A stretch of DNA of 64,000 nucleotides from Nocardioides sp. BGMRC 2183. Lineage in GTDB: Bacteria; Actinomycetota; Actinomycetes; Propionibacteriales; Nocardioidaceae. Numbering within the stretch: the first letter of the stretch is position 1; every line of letters starts with the position of its first letter. Positions 16,977 through 28,658 of this stretch are shown in pieces. Below the pieces are notes generated by a model, which made no database searches, was not told where the DNA came from, and saw nothing but the letters and a program-made list of their open reading frames with translations. The stretch is from positions 1 through 64,000 of the forward strand of contig VSSA01000022.1 in the NCBI GenBank assembly GCA_008123405.1. The letters run 5' to 3'. Position numbers and translations under genes: made by a program.

Positions 16977-18695
16977 TCACTCGCCAGCGCCTCCGAGCAA
17001 CGCGCGGATCCGCTCCGCACCGAGCGCCGCGAACAGCGTGGGCAGCCGCGGACCGCGCTCGGCGGCCACCAGCAGCTGGTAGAGCAGCCGGAAGAACGCC
17101 TTCTGGTCCGCCTTGACCTCGTCGGTGGGGGCGTCGTCCAGCGAGAGCCCCCGCGCCAGCTTCGGTACGCCGTAGATCAGCGCTGTCAGCTCCTCACCGG
17201 CCGCGGCGGTGTCGAACGACGCGGGCAGCCGCTCCAGCAGGATCCGCAGCCATTGGGCCTCGTCGTCACCGAGCGCGCGCAGGCGATCGGCGTCGGCAGC
17301 CTCGCGAACCGTGGTGCGGTCCTCGGGGTCGACGTACGAGGTCATCCAGGTGGCTGCCTTGGAGAGCCGCGGCTCGAGATCGGCGACGGAGTCGTGGGCG
17401 TGGCCGACATTGCCGACGGTGCTCGAGATGAGGTCCAGGGACCCGGCGGTCACGTCGGCGACGGAGGAGAGCAGGCGGAACGGCACGACCACCTTCGGGG
17501 TGTCCAGACGCCCCGCCGAAGCGGTGGCCGACGCCCGCTCCCAGGCCAGCACGGCCGCGTCCCGCTTCGCCGGGTCGGCGGCCTTGCGGGTCAGCGCGTC
17601 CCACTCGTCGTAGAGACGCAGCACCTCCTGGCCGAAGTCGACGTTGAACGCCTGCTTGGGCTGGCGGCGGACGTAGAGCCACCGCAGGATCGGCGCCTCC
17701 AGGATCCGCAGCGCCTCGGCAGCTGTCGGCACCCCGCCCTTGGAGGAGGACATCTTCGGCATCCCGGCGACTCCCACGAAGGAGTAGCCGACGAACGACG
17801 GAGCGCTCCCGCCGAAGACCGGGCCCACCAGGTCCTTGCCGACCGTGTACGACGACCCGGGGCTGGCGTGGTCCACCCCGCCCGGCTCGAAGTGGACGCC
17901 CTCGAAGGTCCACCGCATCGGCCAGTCGACCTTCCACACCAGCTTGCCCTCGTCCTGCGTGGCGAGGTTGGTGACGAAGGAGTCGCCGCAGACGTCGCAG
18001 GTGTAGGCGAGGTCGGTGGTGTCGTCGTCGTACGAGGTGAGCGTGACGGTGTCGCGCCCGCACCCGCGGCAGTAGGGCTTGAACGGGAACCGGGCGAGGT
18101 CCTCGCTGGCACCGTGGCCGGCGTCGTCGTCCTCGGCGGTCGACTCCGCGGCTCCCTCCTCGGCCGGCTTCTTGGTGCGGTAGCGGGCCAGCACCGTCTC
18201 GATCTCGTCGCGCCGACGGACCGCGGTGAGGACCTGCTCGCGGTAGGTGCCGGCGCGGTACATCGCGGTCTGGTCGACCTCGACCATCTCGCAGCCCATC
18301 TCCGCCAGCGCGGCCCGCAGCGGAGCCTTGTAGCGCTCGGCCCAGTTGGCGAACTCGCCGTTCGGGTCCGGCACCGCGGTCAGCGGGCGGCCGATGTGGT
18401 CGTTCCACGCAGGGTCGACCCCGGCGGGCACCTTGCGGAACCGGTCGTAGTCGTCCCAGCTGTGCAGGTGGCGTACGGCGATCCCGCGGCGGCGGATCTC
18501 CTCGGCCACGAAGTGCACGGTGAGGAACTCGCGCAGGTTGCCGAGGTGGATCGGGCCCGAGGGGCTGATCCCCGACGCGCAGGTGACCAGGTCGGGCAGT
18601 GTGCCGCCGTTGACGGTCTCGGCGTGCCGCAGCGCCAGGTCGGCCGTTCGGGTCACCCAGTCGCTGGGGTCTTGGTCTCGTGCTCCGCGTGCCAC
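16977..18695 (-). CDS. lysS: Lysyl-tRNA synthetase, class I
   Basis: 572 residues. It charges tRNA-Lys. The class I signature HIGH appears as PSGPIHLGNLRE near residue 45, and KMSKS as KMSSSKGG near 310; a four-cysteine zinc-ribbon-like insert (CRGCGRD and CDVCGDS) lies around 230-260. Class I LysRS is typical of archaea and a subset of bacteria, including many actinobacteria. I chose the GTG at 18695 because it precedes the conserved lead into DWVTRTADLALRHAE and sits 8 bp after TACCCT (18704-18709 on the plus strand), the leaderless pattern seen elsewhere here. Confidence 0.94.
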   Translation of the reverse strand: MARGARDQDPSDWVTRTADLALRHAETVNGGTLPDLVTCASGISPSGPIHLGNLREFLTVHFVAEEIRRRGIAVRHLHSWDDYDRFRKVPAGVDPAWNDHIGRPLTAVPDPNGEFANWAERYKAPLRAALAEMGCEMVEVDQTAMYRAGTYREQVLTAVRRRDEIETVLARYRTKKPAEEGAAESTAEDDDAGHGASEDLARFPFKPYCRGCGRDTVTLTSYDDDTTDLAYTCDVCGDSFVTNLATQDEGKLVWKVDWPMRWTFEGVHFEPGGVDHASPGSSYTVGKDLVGPVFGGSAPSFVGYSFVGVAGMPKMSSSKGGVPTAAEALRILEAPILRWLYVRRQPKQAFNVDFGQEVLRLYDEWDALTRKAADPAKRDAAVLAWERASATASAGRLDTPKVVVPFRLLSSVADVTAGSLDLISSTVGNVGHAHDSVADLEPRLSKAATWMTSYVDPEDRTTVREAADADRLRALGDDEAQWLRILLERLPASFDTAAAGEELTALIYGVPKLARGLSLDDAPTDEVKADQKAFFRLLYQLLVAAERGPRLPTLFAALGAERIRALLGGAGE

Positions 18696-18748
18696 GTCGG
18701 CCAAGGGTAGTCGGCGGGTCGGGCAGCATCCGATTCGCGCCGGCTTCG

Positions 18749-19696
18749 TTACTCCTCGGCTGCGGGTACCACGATCCGGTAGGCCCCCGGCAGCACCCGC
18801 CAGGTACGACGCCGTACCGGACCGTCGATCTCGCCGTCGCTGTTCACGTCGTACTGCTCGCCCTCGGCCGCGCTGATCGTGACCGTGCTGCCCCGCAGCA
18901 TCCGCACCTCGGCGTCCTCGGGGTGGCGCCCGAACGGCAGCAGCGCGGCCACCCGCAGCCGGGACCACCACCGCGCCGGCGTCGCGATCAGTACGTCGAC
19001 GCGGCCGTCGTGCGGATCGGCGGCCGGTGTGAGGGCCGTGCCGCCGCCGACCGAGGCGCCGTTGCCGAGCGCGACGACCAGCACCCGATGGTCCGTGTCG
19101 TGCACGACGTGGCCGTCCACCTCCACCCGGAGCCGCTTCATCGGCGGATCGAGCGCGGTCAGCAGGGCGCCGATCGGGTAGCCGAGCTTGCCCAGGTTGA
19201 CCTTGCCGACCCCGATCGACCCGAGCCGTGCCTTCCAGGCGGCGCCGCGCTCTCCTGCCTCGGCGCTCGCCCCCACATGCACTCCGTTGACGGTCACATC
19301 GCCGGTGTCGTCGACGACGAGGTCGGCCGGCCGCGCGGTGCCGGTGGCTGCGATCGGGGCGGCCTCCTCGGCGTCCAACGGCAGCCCCAGCGTGCGGGCG
19401 AAGTCGTTCCCGGTGCCCATCGGCACGAGCGCCACCTCGACACCGCCGAGCAGGTCGTTGCGGTGCAGCGCCGCCATCACCGCATGGATGCTCCCGTCGC
19501 CGCCGATGACCACCACGCGCAACCCGGCCAGGTCGCGGTCGGTGAACAGGTCGTCGAGCTCCTCGGGGGAGGAGGTGCGTGCGACCTCCACCTCGGCGTG
19601 CTCACGCAGGGTCGCCAGCACCGTCTCGACGGTTGCCTCGGCCGTCGTACCGGCGTTGTCGTTGGCGATCACCAAGAGGTGGGGGGTGTGCGGCAC
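18749..19696 (-). CDS. Diacylglycerol/lipid kinase family protein
   Basis: 315 residues. The DAGK/LCB5 catalytic domain carries VVIGGDGSIHAVMAAL (nucleotide-binding GGDG) and VPMGTGNDFARTLGLPL. The C-terminal beta domain ends with the family-typical YDVNSDGEIDGP strand. It would phosphorylate diacylglycerol or a related lipid at the membrane surface. The GTG start lies 6 bp after TAGGAT (reverse of 19703-19708). It is divergent from the carboxyltransferase gene. Confidence 0.92.
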   Translation of the reverse strand: MPHTPHLLVIANDNAGTTAEATVETVLATLREHAEVEVARTSSPEELDDLFTDRDLAGLRVVVIGGDGSIHAVMAALHRNDLLGGVEVALVPMGTGNDFARTLGLPLDAEEAAPIAATGTARPADLVVDDTGDVTVNGVHVGASAEAGERGAAWKARLGSIGVGKVNLGKLGYPIGALLTALDPPMKRLRVEVDGHVVHDTDHRVLVVALGNGASVGGGTALTPAADPHDGRVDVLIATPARWWSRLRVAALLPFGRHPEDAEVRMLRGSTVTISAAEGEQYDVNSDGEIDGPVRRRTWRVLPGAYRIVVPAAEE

Positions 19697-19785
19697 GAAC
19701 CGATCCTAGGACCGTGTGCCCGGGCGGCGGTGTCGCCGACGGTCGCCACGTCGTCACTTCTTCTGCCGCCCTAGAGTGCCGCCCC

Positions 19786-21243
19786 ATGGGGACCACCCAC
19801 TGCTGGACCGCTCGCCAACTCATCGACCTCGTCCTCGACGACGACAGCTACGACTCCTGGGACGCTCCGGTCGACATCTCCGGTCACCCTCGGCACTACC
19901 GCGCGGAGCTGCGTGAGGCCGCGGCGAAGGCCGGTACGGACGAGTCGGTGCTGACCGGTCGCGGGACCGTGCGGGGTCGGCCGGTGGCGTTCGTGGTCAA
20001 CGAGTTCGGCTTCCTCGCGGGATCGATCGGTGTCGCCGCCGCGCACCGGATCGCTGCGGCTGTGCGTCGCGCGACCGCGGAGGGACTGCCGGTACTCGCT
20101 TCCACCTCCTCCGGCGGCACCCGGATGCAGGAGGGCACCCGCGCCTTCGTGCAGATGGTCGAGATCAGTCGCGCCCTGATGGAGCACCGCGCCGCCGGCC
20201 TGCCCTACCTGGTGCACCTTCGCCACCCGACCACCGGCGGGGTGTATGCCTCCTGGGGCTCACTCGGCCACGTGACCGTCGCCGAGCCGGGAGCGCTCGT
20301 CGGCTTCCTCGGCCCGAAGGTCTACGAAGCCCTCAACGGACAGCCCTTCCCCGACGGCGTCCAGGCCGCGGAGAACCTGGCCGCCAAAGGCGTCATCGAC
20401 GCCGTGGTGGCGGCCGAGGACCTGCCGGCGCTGGTGGACGCTGCCCTCGGCGTCCTCGTCGGTCCGCCCGACCCGCCGCGCCTGCAGCGGCGGACGCCGC
20501 TGCTCGCCGGCGAGCGGGTCGCGCACGATGTCTGGGACGACATCCAGCGCACCCGGGGCACGGGCCGGGCCGGCGTACGGGAGCTGCTGAAGTACGGCGC
20601 CGCGCCCGGCACCATCCGTCTGCGCGGCACCGACGAGGGGGAGCGGGACGACTCGGTGCTGATCGCGCTCACCCGGCTGGACGGCCAGCCGTGCGTGCTG
20701 GTCGGCCAGGACCGCAGTCGGCAGAGCGCGTCGACTCCGATGGGGCCTGGCGCGCTGCGGGAGGCACGGCGCGCGATGCGGTTGGCCGAGGAGCTCGGCC
20801 TGCCGTTGGTCACCGTCATCGACACCCCGGGCGCCGAGCTCTCCGCCGAGGCCGAGGAGGGGGCGATCGCCGGAGAGATCGCCCGCTGCATCGCGACCCT
20901 GGTGACGATGACGGTGCCCACGGTGTCGGTGATCCTCGGCCAGGGTTGCGGCGGCGGTGCCTTGGCGCTGCTCCCTGCCTGCACCGTGGTGGCCGCCGGC
21001 CGCGGCTGGCTCTCGCCGCTGCCTCCGGAGGGCGCCAGTGCCATCGTGTACGGCGACGTGGCGCATGCCGCCGACATGGCGCAGGCGCAGCAGGTCGGCG
21101 CCCTCGACCTGCTGGCCGCCGGCGACGTGCATGTCGTCGTACCCGAGCTGGAGTCCGACACCACCCCCGACCTCGCCCGCGCCGTGGTCGCCGAGGTCGC
21201 CCATCAGCTGACCCGGCGCAAACGCACACGCAGATCGCACTGA
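19786..21243 (+). CDS. accD3: Acetyl-CoA carboxylase carboxyltransferase, AccD3-type
   Basis: 485 residues, with beta-like and alpha-like crotonase folds fused in one chain. The N-terminal half holds SSGGTRMQEGT and RHPTTGGVYASWGSLG; the C-terminal half holds VIDTPGAELSAEAEEG, ILGQGCGGGALAL and LPPEGASAIVYGD. There is no N-terminal zinc ribbon. The whole matches mycobacterial AccD3, which transfers the carboxyl group from biotin to an acyl-CoA. The ATG lies 8 bp after TAGAGT (19772-19777). The last residues (LTRRKRTRRSH) come from a duplicated 19-bp repeat and look recently acquired. Confidence 0.92.
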   Translation: MGTTHCWTARQLIDLVLDDDSYDSWDAPVDISGHPRHYRAELREAAAKAGTDESVLTGRGTVRGRPVAFVVNEFGFLAGSIGVAAAHRIAAAVRRATAEGLPVLASTSSGGTRMQEGTRAFVQMVEISRALMEHRAAGLPYLVHLRHPTTGGVYASWGSLGHVTVAEPGALVGFLGPKVYEALNGQPFPDGVQAAENLAAKGVIDAVVAAEDLPALVDAALGVLVGPPDPPRLQRRTPLLAGERVAHDVWDDIQRTRGTGRAGVRELLKYGAAPGTIRLRGTDEGERDDSVLIALTRLDGQPCVLVGQDRSRQSASTPMGPGALREARRAMRLAEELGLPLVTVIDTPGAELSAEAEEGAIAGEIARCIATLVTMTVPTVSVILGQGCGGGALALLPACTVVAAGRGWLSPLPPEGASAIVYGDVAHAADMAQAQQVGALDLLAAGDVHVVVPELESDTTPDLARAVVAEVAHQLTRRKRTRRSH

Positions 21244-21258
21244 CCCGGCGCAAACGCA
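21208..21258. repeat. 19-bp direct repeat spanning a stop codon
   Basis: CTGACCCGGCGCAAACGCA occurs at 21208-21226 and again at 21240-21258. The first copy is in the coding frame of the carboxyltransferase and the second contains its stop codon, so a tandem duplication has altered the gene's end. The unit is related to the repeat at the left edge of the window (61-85, reverse strand). Confidence 0.75.
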
Positions 21259-21272
21259 AAGCAATATCTCAT

Positions 21273-21298
21273 CGACCCGGTTCATTTGAGCCGGGTCG
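21273..21298. terminator. Hairpin between convergent genes
   Basis: CGACCCGG (21273-21280) pairs perfectly with CCGGGTCG (21291-21298) across a 10-base loop. It lies between the carboxyltransferase stop and the convergent isomerase-like gene stop (21302) and probably terminates both. The right arm is the sequence shared with 69-85. Confidence 0.65.
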
Positions 21299-21301
21299 GC
21301 G

Positions 21302-21682
21302 TCAGGCGGTGCCGACCACCATGTCCTCCGCCGACCAGAACGCCCGCATGCTCGTGATCCGGGCGTCGTCGTCGAAGGTCATCACGTCGATCGGCGCCAG
21401 CGTGTAGGTCTCGTTCCCGGCGATGGTGACCAGCTCGAACGCGAAGGCCGCCTCGTTGCCGGCAACGCGGGCGTGGAGCAGGCGTCCGCGCTGCTCCAGT
21501 CCGTCCAGAGCACCGTAGAACTCCGCGATCTCCTCGCGGGTGGTCCGCACGTCGCTCCCCACCGGGTCCTCCACGGTCGCCCCGTCGGCGTAGAGCGCGA
21601 CGACGTCGGCCGAGCTGCCGGAGGCGACCAGGTCGACGTAGTGCTGGATGGTGGTGAGGATGGCGTCCCTGCTGGCGGTCAT
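21302..21682 (-). CDS. SnoaL-like/ketosteroid-isomerase-type protein
   Basis: 126 residues, NTF2-like fold. Residues match delta-5-3-ketosteroid isomerase landmarks: a Tyr near residue 15 (HYVDLV), the acidic motif ATVEDPVGS with its catalytic-type Asp near 38, and EEIAEFY after it. Such enzymes shift the steroid 5,6 double bond to 4,5. A good AGGAGA ribosome-binding site precedes the ATG. A KstR-type operator at 21700-21713 sits 18 bp upstream, which independently suggests a steroid role. Activity still needs proof, as NTF2-like proteins are functionally diverse. Confidence 0.85.
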   Translation of the reverse strand: MTASRDAILTTIQHYVDLVASGSSADVVALYADGATVEDPVGSDVRTTREEIAEFYGALDGLEQRGRLLHARVAGNEAAFAFELVTIAGNETYTLAPIDVMTFDDDARITSMRAFWSAEDMVVGTA

Positions 21683-21699
21683 CGGCTTCTCCTGAAAAC

Positions 21700-21713
21700 T
21701 GGAACGTGTTCTA
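21700..21713. promoter_or_regulatory. Candidate KstR-type operator
   Basis: Read on the minus strand, TAGAACACGTTCCA fits all eight fixed positions of TNNAACNNGTTNNA, the motif bound by the TetR-family steroid-catabolism repressor KstR in mycobacteria and rhodococci. It lies immediately upstream of the ketosteroid-isomerase-like gene. No kstR gene is in the window. Confidence 0.65.
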
Positions 21714-21771
21714 GAGAAGGATGGCCCAGGCTGTCCGCGACGTCCAGCACGGAGCGAGACCACGGCGTCAC

Positions 21772-22866
21772 TCACCCCAACGGGACTGCCGCCGCCATCG
21801 TCACCCGTCCCCGCCCCTCGCGCTTGGCCTGGTAGAGCGCCGCGTCGGCGGCGGTATAGAGCGACCCGAAGTCGATCGCATGGGTCGGCAGGTGGGCACA
21901 CCCCATGCTGATCGAGACCTCGAGCGGCTCGCCGGTGTCGCTGCGGAAGGAGTGCTCGTCGACGACCTCGAAGAGTCGCTGCGCGCGGGCCAGCGAGGCC
22001 TCCGGGTCGCAGGCGGGCATCAGCACCGCGATCTCGTCGCCCCCTAGCCGGCAGGCGACCTCGGAGGGGGCGCGATGCGCCAGCAGCACCCCCGCCAGTT
22101 GGGCGAGTACCGCGTCGCCGTTGGGGTGGCCGTGACGGTCGTTGATCGCCTTGAAGTGGTCGATGTCGATCAGGACCAGGCCGGTCCCGGCAGTACTGCC
22201 CGCACCGGAGAGCGCAGAACGGGCGGCCTGGTCGAGCACCCGCCGAGTGGCCAGCCCGGTCAGCGGGTCGACAGCAGCCAGCTCCTCCAGCCGCAGCACC
22301 AGTCGGGCGTGCCGCTCGCTGGTGGTGGCGAGGAGGACGCTGCTGGTGCCGATGGCAGCGGCGACGTACCAGGCGTCGATGACCGCCTCCTCGATCGGCA
22401 GCTGCGCGGTGACCACGACGATCTCGCCGAGGATGCACAGTGCGGCCGTCACCGCCGCGCCGGGGATGCGCAGCTGCGAGGCGCCGTAGAGCGCCGGGAA
22501 GAGGAAGAAGACCTGGGCGGTCAGGCCCGCGTCAGCGGTGACCAGGTCGAGCGCGACCAGAGCGATCACTCCGCCCACGGGGATCAGCGCCCAACCGAGG
22601 CGATGTCGCGGTTCGAGTCGATGCGCCCCGACACCCAGCAGCACCACGGCCAGGACGGTCAGACCGGCCGGGACCAGGGTGGTCGAGTCGATCCCCGCCG
22701 AGTGGAACGGCGAGGTGAGGATCGTGGTGGTGGCGGCGACGCCAGCCAGGGTGGAGATCGATCGGGCGGCCGCCCCGTGGTTGCGGGGCTGCATCCAGCC
22801 GAGGGGGTCCATCGGGTTCTCGTTCGGTTCGGGAGCAGTGGTACGTCGTACCGCCTCGGGCGGCAC
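21772..22866 (-). CDS. GGDEF-domain membrane protein, probable diguanylate cyclase
   Basis: Up to 364 residues. About six membrane segments fill residues 30-200, then a GGDEF domain with DPLTGLATRR, LVLIDIDHFKAINDRHGHPNGD and the active loop RLGGDEI. The loop ends in Ile rather than Phe/Leu, and the upstream RxxD inhibitory site reads RAPS, so product inhibition is probably lost. It would make cyclic di-GMP from GTP if active. The GTG at 22866 gives the longest form; an ATG at 22812 is equally possible. Neither start has a strong ribosome-binding site. Confidence 0.9.
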   Translation of the reverse strand: MPPEAVRRTTAPEPNENPMDPLGWMQPRNHGAAARSISTLAGVAATTTILTSPFHSAGIDSTTLVPAGLTVLAVVLLGVGAHRLEPRHRLGWALIPVGGVIALVALDLVTADAGLTAQVFFLFPALYGASQLRIPGAAVTAALCILGEIVVVTAQLPIEEAVIDAWYVAAAIGTSSVLLATTSERHARLVLRLEELAAVDPLTGLATRRVLDQAARSALSGAGSTAGTGLVLIDIDHFKAINDRHGHPNGDAVLAQLAGVLLAHRAPSEVACRLGGDEIAVLMPACDPEASLARAQRLFEVVDEHSFRSDTGEPLEVSISMGCAHLPTHAIDFGSLYTAADAALYQAKREGRGRVTMAAAVPLG

Positions 22867-22963
22867 CTCGAAGGTAACCCGGCGTGCGGCTCGCCGTGGC
22901 CGGAACGCAGAAGTGCGGGTGTGATCTCACCGTCGAGCCACGGCAGTGCGCGAGGGGCTTTGG

Positions 22964-23011
22964 TAACGTGTGGCCGCAAGAGCCCCGGTCTTGCCGGGGC
23001 TGTTTGCTTGT
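22964..23011 (+). promoter_or_regulatory. Candidate purA promoter and leader hairpin (attenuator-like)
   Basis: A TANNNT hexamer (TAACGT, 22964-22969) could be a -10 box. Directly after the predicted start point lies AGCCCCGG-tcttg-CCGGGGCT (22981-23001), followed by GTTTGCTTGT, the form of an intrinsic terminator. No plus-strand gene lies upstream, so this hairpin belongs to the purA leader of about 130 nt and could attenuate it. I recognise no known purine riboswitch. Confidence 0.5.
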
Positions 23012-23055
23012 CAGGACACGCAACCGAACAACCCAACCCAACAGTGGTGCGTTGA

Positions 23056-24408
<1,353 letters not shown>

Positions 24409-24427
24409 CGCTTCGGGCCGACTCAAC

Positions 24428-24515
24428 GGGCCCGAACCGCCGACTCGACGGGCCCGAACCGCCAACTCGACGGGCCCGAACCGCCAACTCGACGGGCCCG
24501 AACCGCCAACTCGAC
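24428..24515. repeat. Four tandem 22-bp intergenic repeats
   Basis: Units begin at 24428, 24450, 24472 and 24494 with core CCCGAACCGCCAACTCGAC; the first has one base changed. A more degenerate copy precedes them at about 24411. The unit is the reverse complement of the 15499-15541 repeat, with one consistent base difference. It fills the gap between the convergent purA and kinase genes. Confidence 0.88.
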
Positions 24516-24528
24516 CGAGCGGTTCGGG
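24497..24528. terminator. Repeat-derived bidirectional terminator hairpin
   Basis: CCCGAACCGC in the last repeat unit (24497-24506) pairs perfectly with GCGGTTCGGG (24519-24528) around a 12-base loop, 11 bp from the kinase stop codon. It shows how the repeat array may work as a transcription terminator for purA and the kinase gene. Confidence 0.65.
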
Positions 24529-24538
24529 ACGGTCGAGG

Positions 24539-26683
<2,145 letters not shown>

Positions 26684-26796
26684 GGAGGTCTCCCTGTCGA
26701 AGTCGAAGTGACTGGTGACGATTCTGACCCAATCGCGCTGCTTCCAACCTCGGCGGGGCCCGACCACGGCGCAGCGACTCCGTAGGATGCCGACCC

Positions 26797-28134
26797 GTGA
26801 CTGCTGGAACCGCCGCCGCCCTGACCTGCCTCGTGATCGGCACCGGGGGCCGCGAGCACGCGCTCGCGCTCGCGCTCTCCCGGGACCCCGGCGTCGGTGC
26901 GGTCCACGCGGCGCCGGGCAACCCGGGCATCGGCGCCTTCGCCGAGTTGCACGACGTCGACCCCATGGACGGAGCGGGCGTGGCCGACCTGGCGCAGCAG
27001 ATCGGTGCGGACCTGGTCGTGGTCGGCCCCGAGGCGCCGTTGGTGGCCGGCGTCGCCGACGCGGTACGCGAGCGGGGCGTCGCCGTCTTCGGACCGTCGG
27101 CCGCGGCCGCACGGCTGGAAGGCTCCAAGGCCTTCTCCAAGGAGGTGATGGCCGCCGCCGGCGTCCCCACCGCCGGATCCCGCACCTGCACCACAGCCGA
27201 CGAAGCAGCCGCGGCGCTGGAGGAGTTCGGGGCGCCGTACGTGGTCAAGGACGATGCGCTGGCGGCCGGCAAGGGCGTCGTGGTCACCAACGATCGCGAC
27301 GAGGCACTGGCGCACGCGCGGGCCTGCGGGCGGGTGGTCATCGAGGAGTTCCTGGCCGGCCCCGAGGTCTCCCTCTTCGCGATCTGCGACGGCGAGCGCG
27401 CCCACGCGCTGCAGCCGGCCCAGGATTTCAAGCGGATCTTCGACGGTGGGCGCGGCCCGAACACGGGCGGGATGGGCTCCTACTCCCCACTCCCGTGGGC
27501 GCCCGACGACCTCGCAGCGACAGTGCTCGCCACCGTCGTACAGCCCACCTTGGACGAGATGGCCCGTCGCGGTGCTCCGTTCGTCGGCTGCCTCTACGTG
27601 GGCCTGGCGCTCACCGCCGCCGGGCCGAAGGTGATCGAGTTCAACTGCCGCTTCGGCGACCCCGACATCCAGCCGGTGCTGGCGGTGCTCGAGTCGCCGC
27701 TGGGCACGCTGCTGCACGCCGCCGCCCGCGGCCGGCTCGACCAGGTCGAGGCGCCGCGGTTCCGCGACGCCGCTGCGGTCACCGTCGTCCTCGCCTCCGC
27801 CGGCTACCCGGAAGGCTCCTCCAAGGGCGACGTGATCACCGGCGTCGGCGCGGCCAACGGCGTCACCGACGTCGACGTGATCCACGCCGGTACGGCGCTG
27901 CGCGAGTCCGCCGTGCCAATCGCGTCCGGCGCCGGAGCTGGGCAGGAGCTGGTCACCGCTGGCGGCCGGGTGCTCGCCGTCCGCGCCCTCGGGTACGACG
28001 TCGCCGACGCCCGCGCCCGCGCCTACGCCGCCGCGGGGCTGATCTCCTTCGAGGGGCTGCAGCGCCGATCGGACATCGCTGCCGAGCCGCTCGGCGTGGT
28101 GGAGGGCGCCGCCGTACTCGCCGAGGACGAGTGA
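26797..28134 (+). CDS. purD: Phosphoribosylamine-glycine ligase (GARS)
   Basis: 445 residues. ATP-grasp ligase making glycinamide ribonucleotide, step 2 of purine synthesis. N-terminal VIGTGGREHALALAL, KDDALAAGKGVVV of the ATP-grasp, and the GGMGSYSPLPW, EFNCRFGDPDIQPVL block are all clear. The usual GDPE has Asp for Glu (GDPD), a conservative change. The GTG start lies 8 bp after TAGGAT (26783-26788). Its stop overlaps the GNAT start by 4 bp. Confidence 0.97.
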   Translation: MTAGTAAALTCLVIGTGGREHALALALSRDPGVGAVHAAPGNPGIGAFAELHDVDPMDGAGVADLAQQIGADLVVVGPEAPLVAGVADAVRERGVAVFGPSAAAARLEGSKAFSKEVMAAAGVPTAGSRTCTTADEAAAALEEFGAPYVVKDDALAAGKGVVVTNDRDEALAHARACGRVVIEEFLAGPEVSLFAICDGERAHALQPAQDFKRIFDGGRGPNTGGMGSYSPLPWAPDDLAATVLATVVQPTLDEMARRGAPFVGCLYVGLALTAAGPKVIEFNCRFGDPDIQPVLAVLESPLGTLLHAAARGRLDQVEAPRFRDAAAVTVVLASAGYPEGSSKGDVITGVGAANGVTDVDVIHAGTALRESAVPIASGAGAGQELVTAGGRVLAVRALGYDVADARARAYAAAGLISFEGLQRRSDIAAEPLGVVEGAAVLAEDE

Positions 28135-28658
28135 GCCCGGTGCCCGGCGCGTCGGCGCCGCCGCGGGTGGTCGAGGCCGCGCGCCTGCACCTGCCCCTGT
28201 GGGACGCGACGACGGTGACTGCACTGCGCACTGGTGCTCGTCGCCCCGAATGGCACCCGGACTTCCCACGCACCGACGACCTGGACGTGGCGGGCCTGTG
28301 GGTCGAGGGCGACGGCTGGGGACCGCGGTCGGTCTACTCCCGGCGCGCCGGCCGCGTGATGGGGTCGATCGGCTTCTTCGGCCCACCCGCGCCGGCCGAG
28401 GACGGCGTCGCCGAGGTCGAGGTCGGCTTCGGGTTGGTCGAGGTCGCCCGTGGCCACGGCGCGATGAGCGAGGCACTCGGGGCGCTGCTCGCCGCGGTGG
28501 ATCTCTGCGACGCCGACGGCTGCCGGGTGCGGGTCCGGGCTCGGGTGCGCCCGGAGAACCGAGCGGCTCTCCGGGTGCTGCATCGGCAAGGCTTCACCGG
28601 GCTGCGGGCCGGGGACGAGGACGGTCGTCTGGTGATGGTGCGACCGCGGTCGACCTGA
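28131..28658 (+). CDS. GNAT-family N-acetyltransferase
   Basis: 175 residues, starting with GTG in a 4-bp overlap with purD and so translationally coupled to it. Motif A of the fold is seen as EVEVGFGLVEVARGHGAMSEAL, where the usual Q/RxxGxG/A reads RGHGAM; motif B is ENRAALRVLHRQGFTGL. It resembles RimJ/RimL-type acetyltransferases that act on small molecules or protein N-termini. The acceptor is unknown. A large palindromic element starts on its stop codon. Confidence 0.88.
   Translation: MSPVPGASAPPRVVEAARLHLPLWDATTVTALRTGARRPEWHPDFPRTDDLDVAGLWVEGDGWGPRSVYSRRAGRVMGSIGFFGPPAPAEDGVAEVEVGFGLVEVARGHGAMSEALGALLAAVDLCDADGCRVRVRARVRPENRAALRVLHRQGFTGLRAGDEDGRLVMVRPRST

Noticed and set aside
26715-28130. 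Upstream in-frame extension of the GNAT gene across purD
   Set aside because: The extension is an Arg/Gly-rich shadow of purD; the GNAT fold begins at the GTG overlapping the purD stop.
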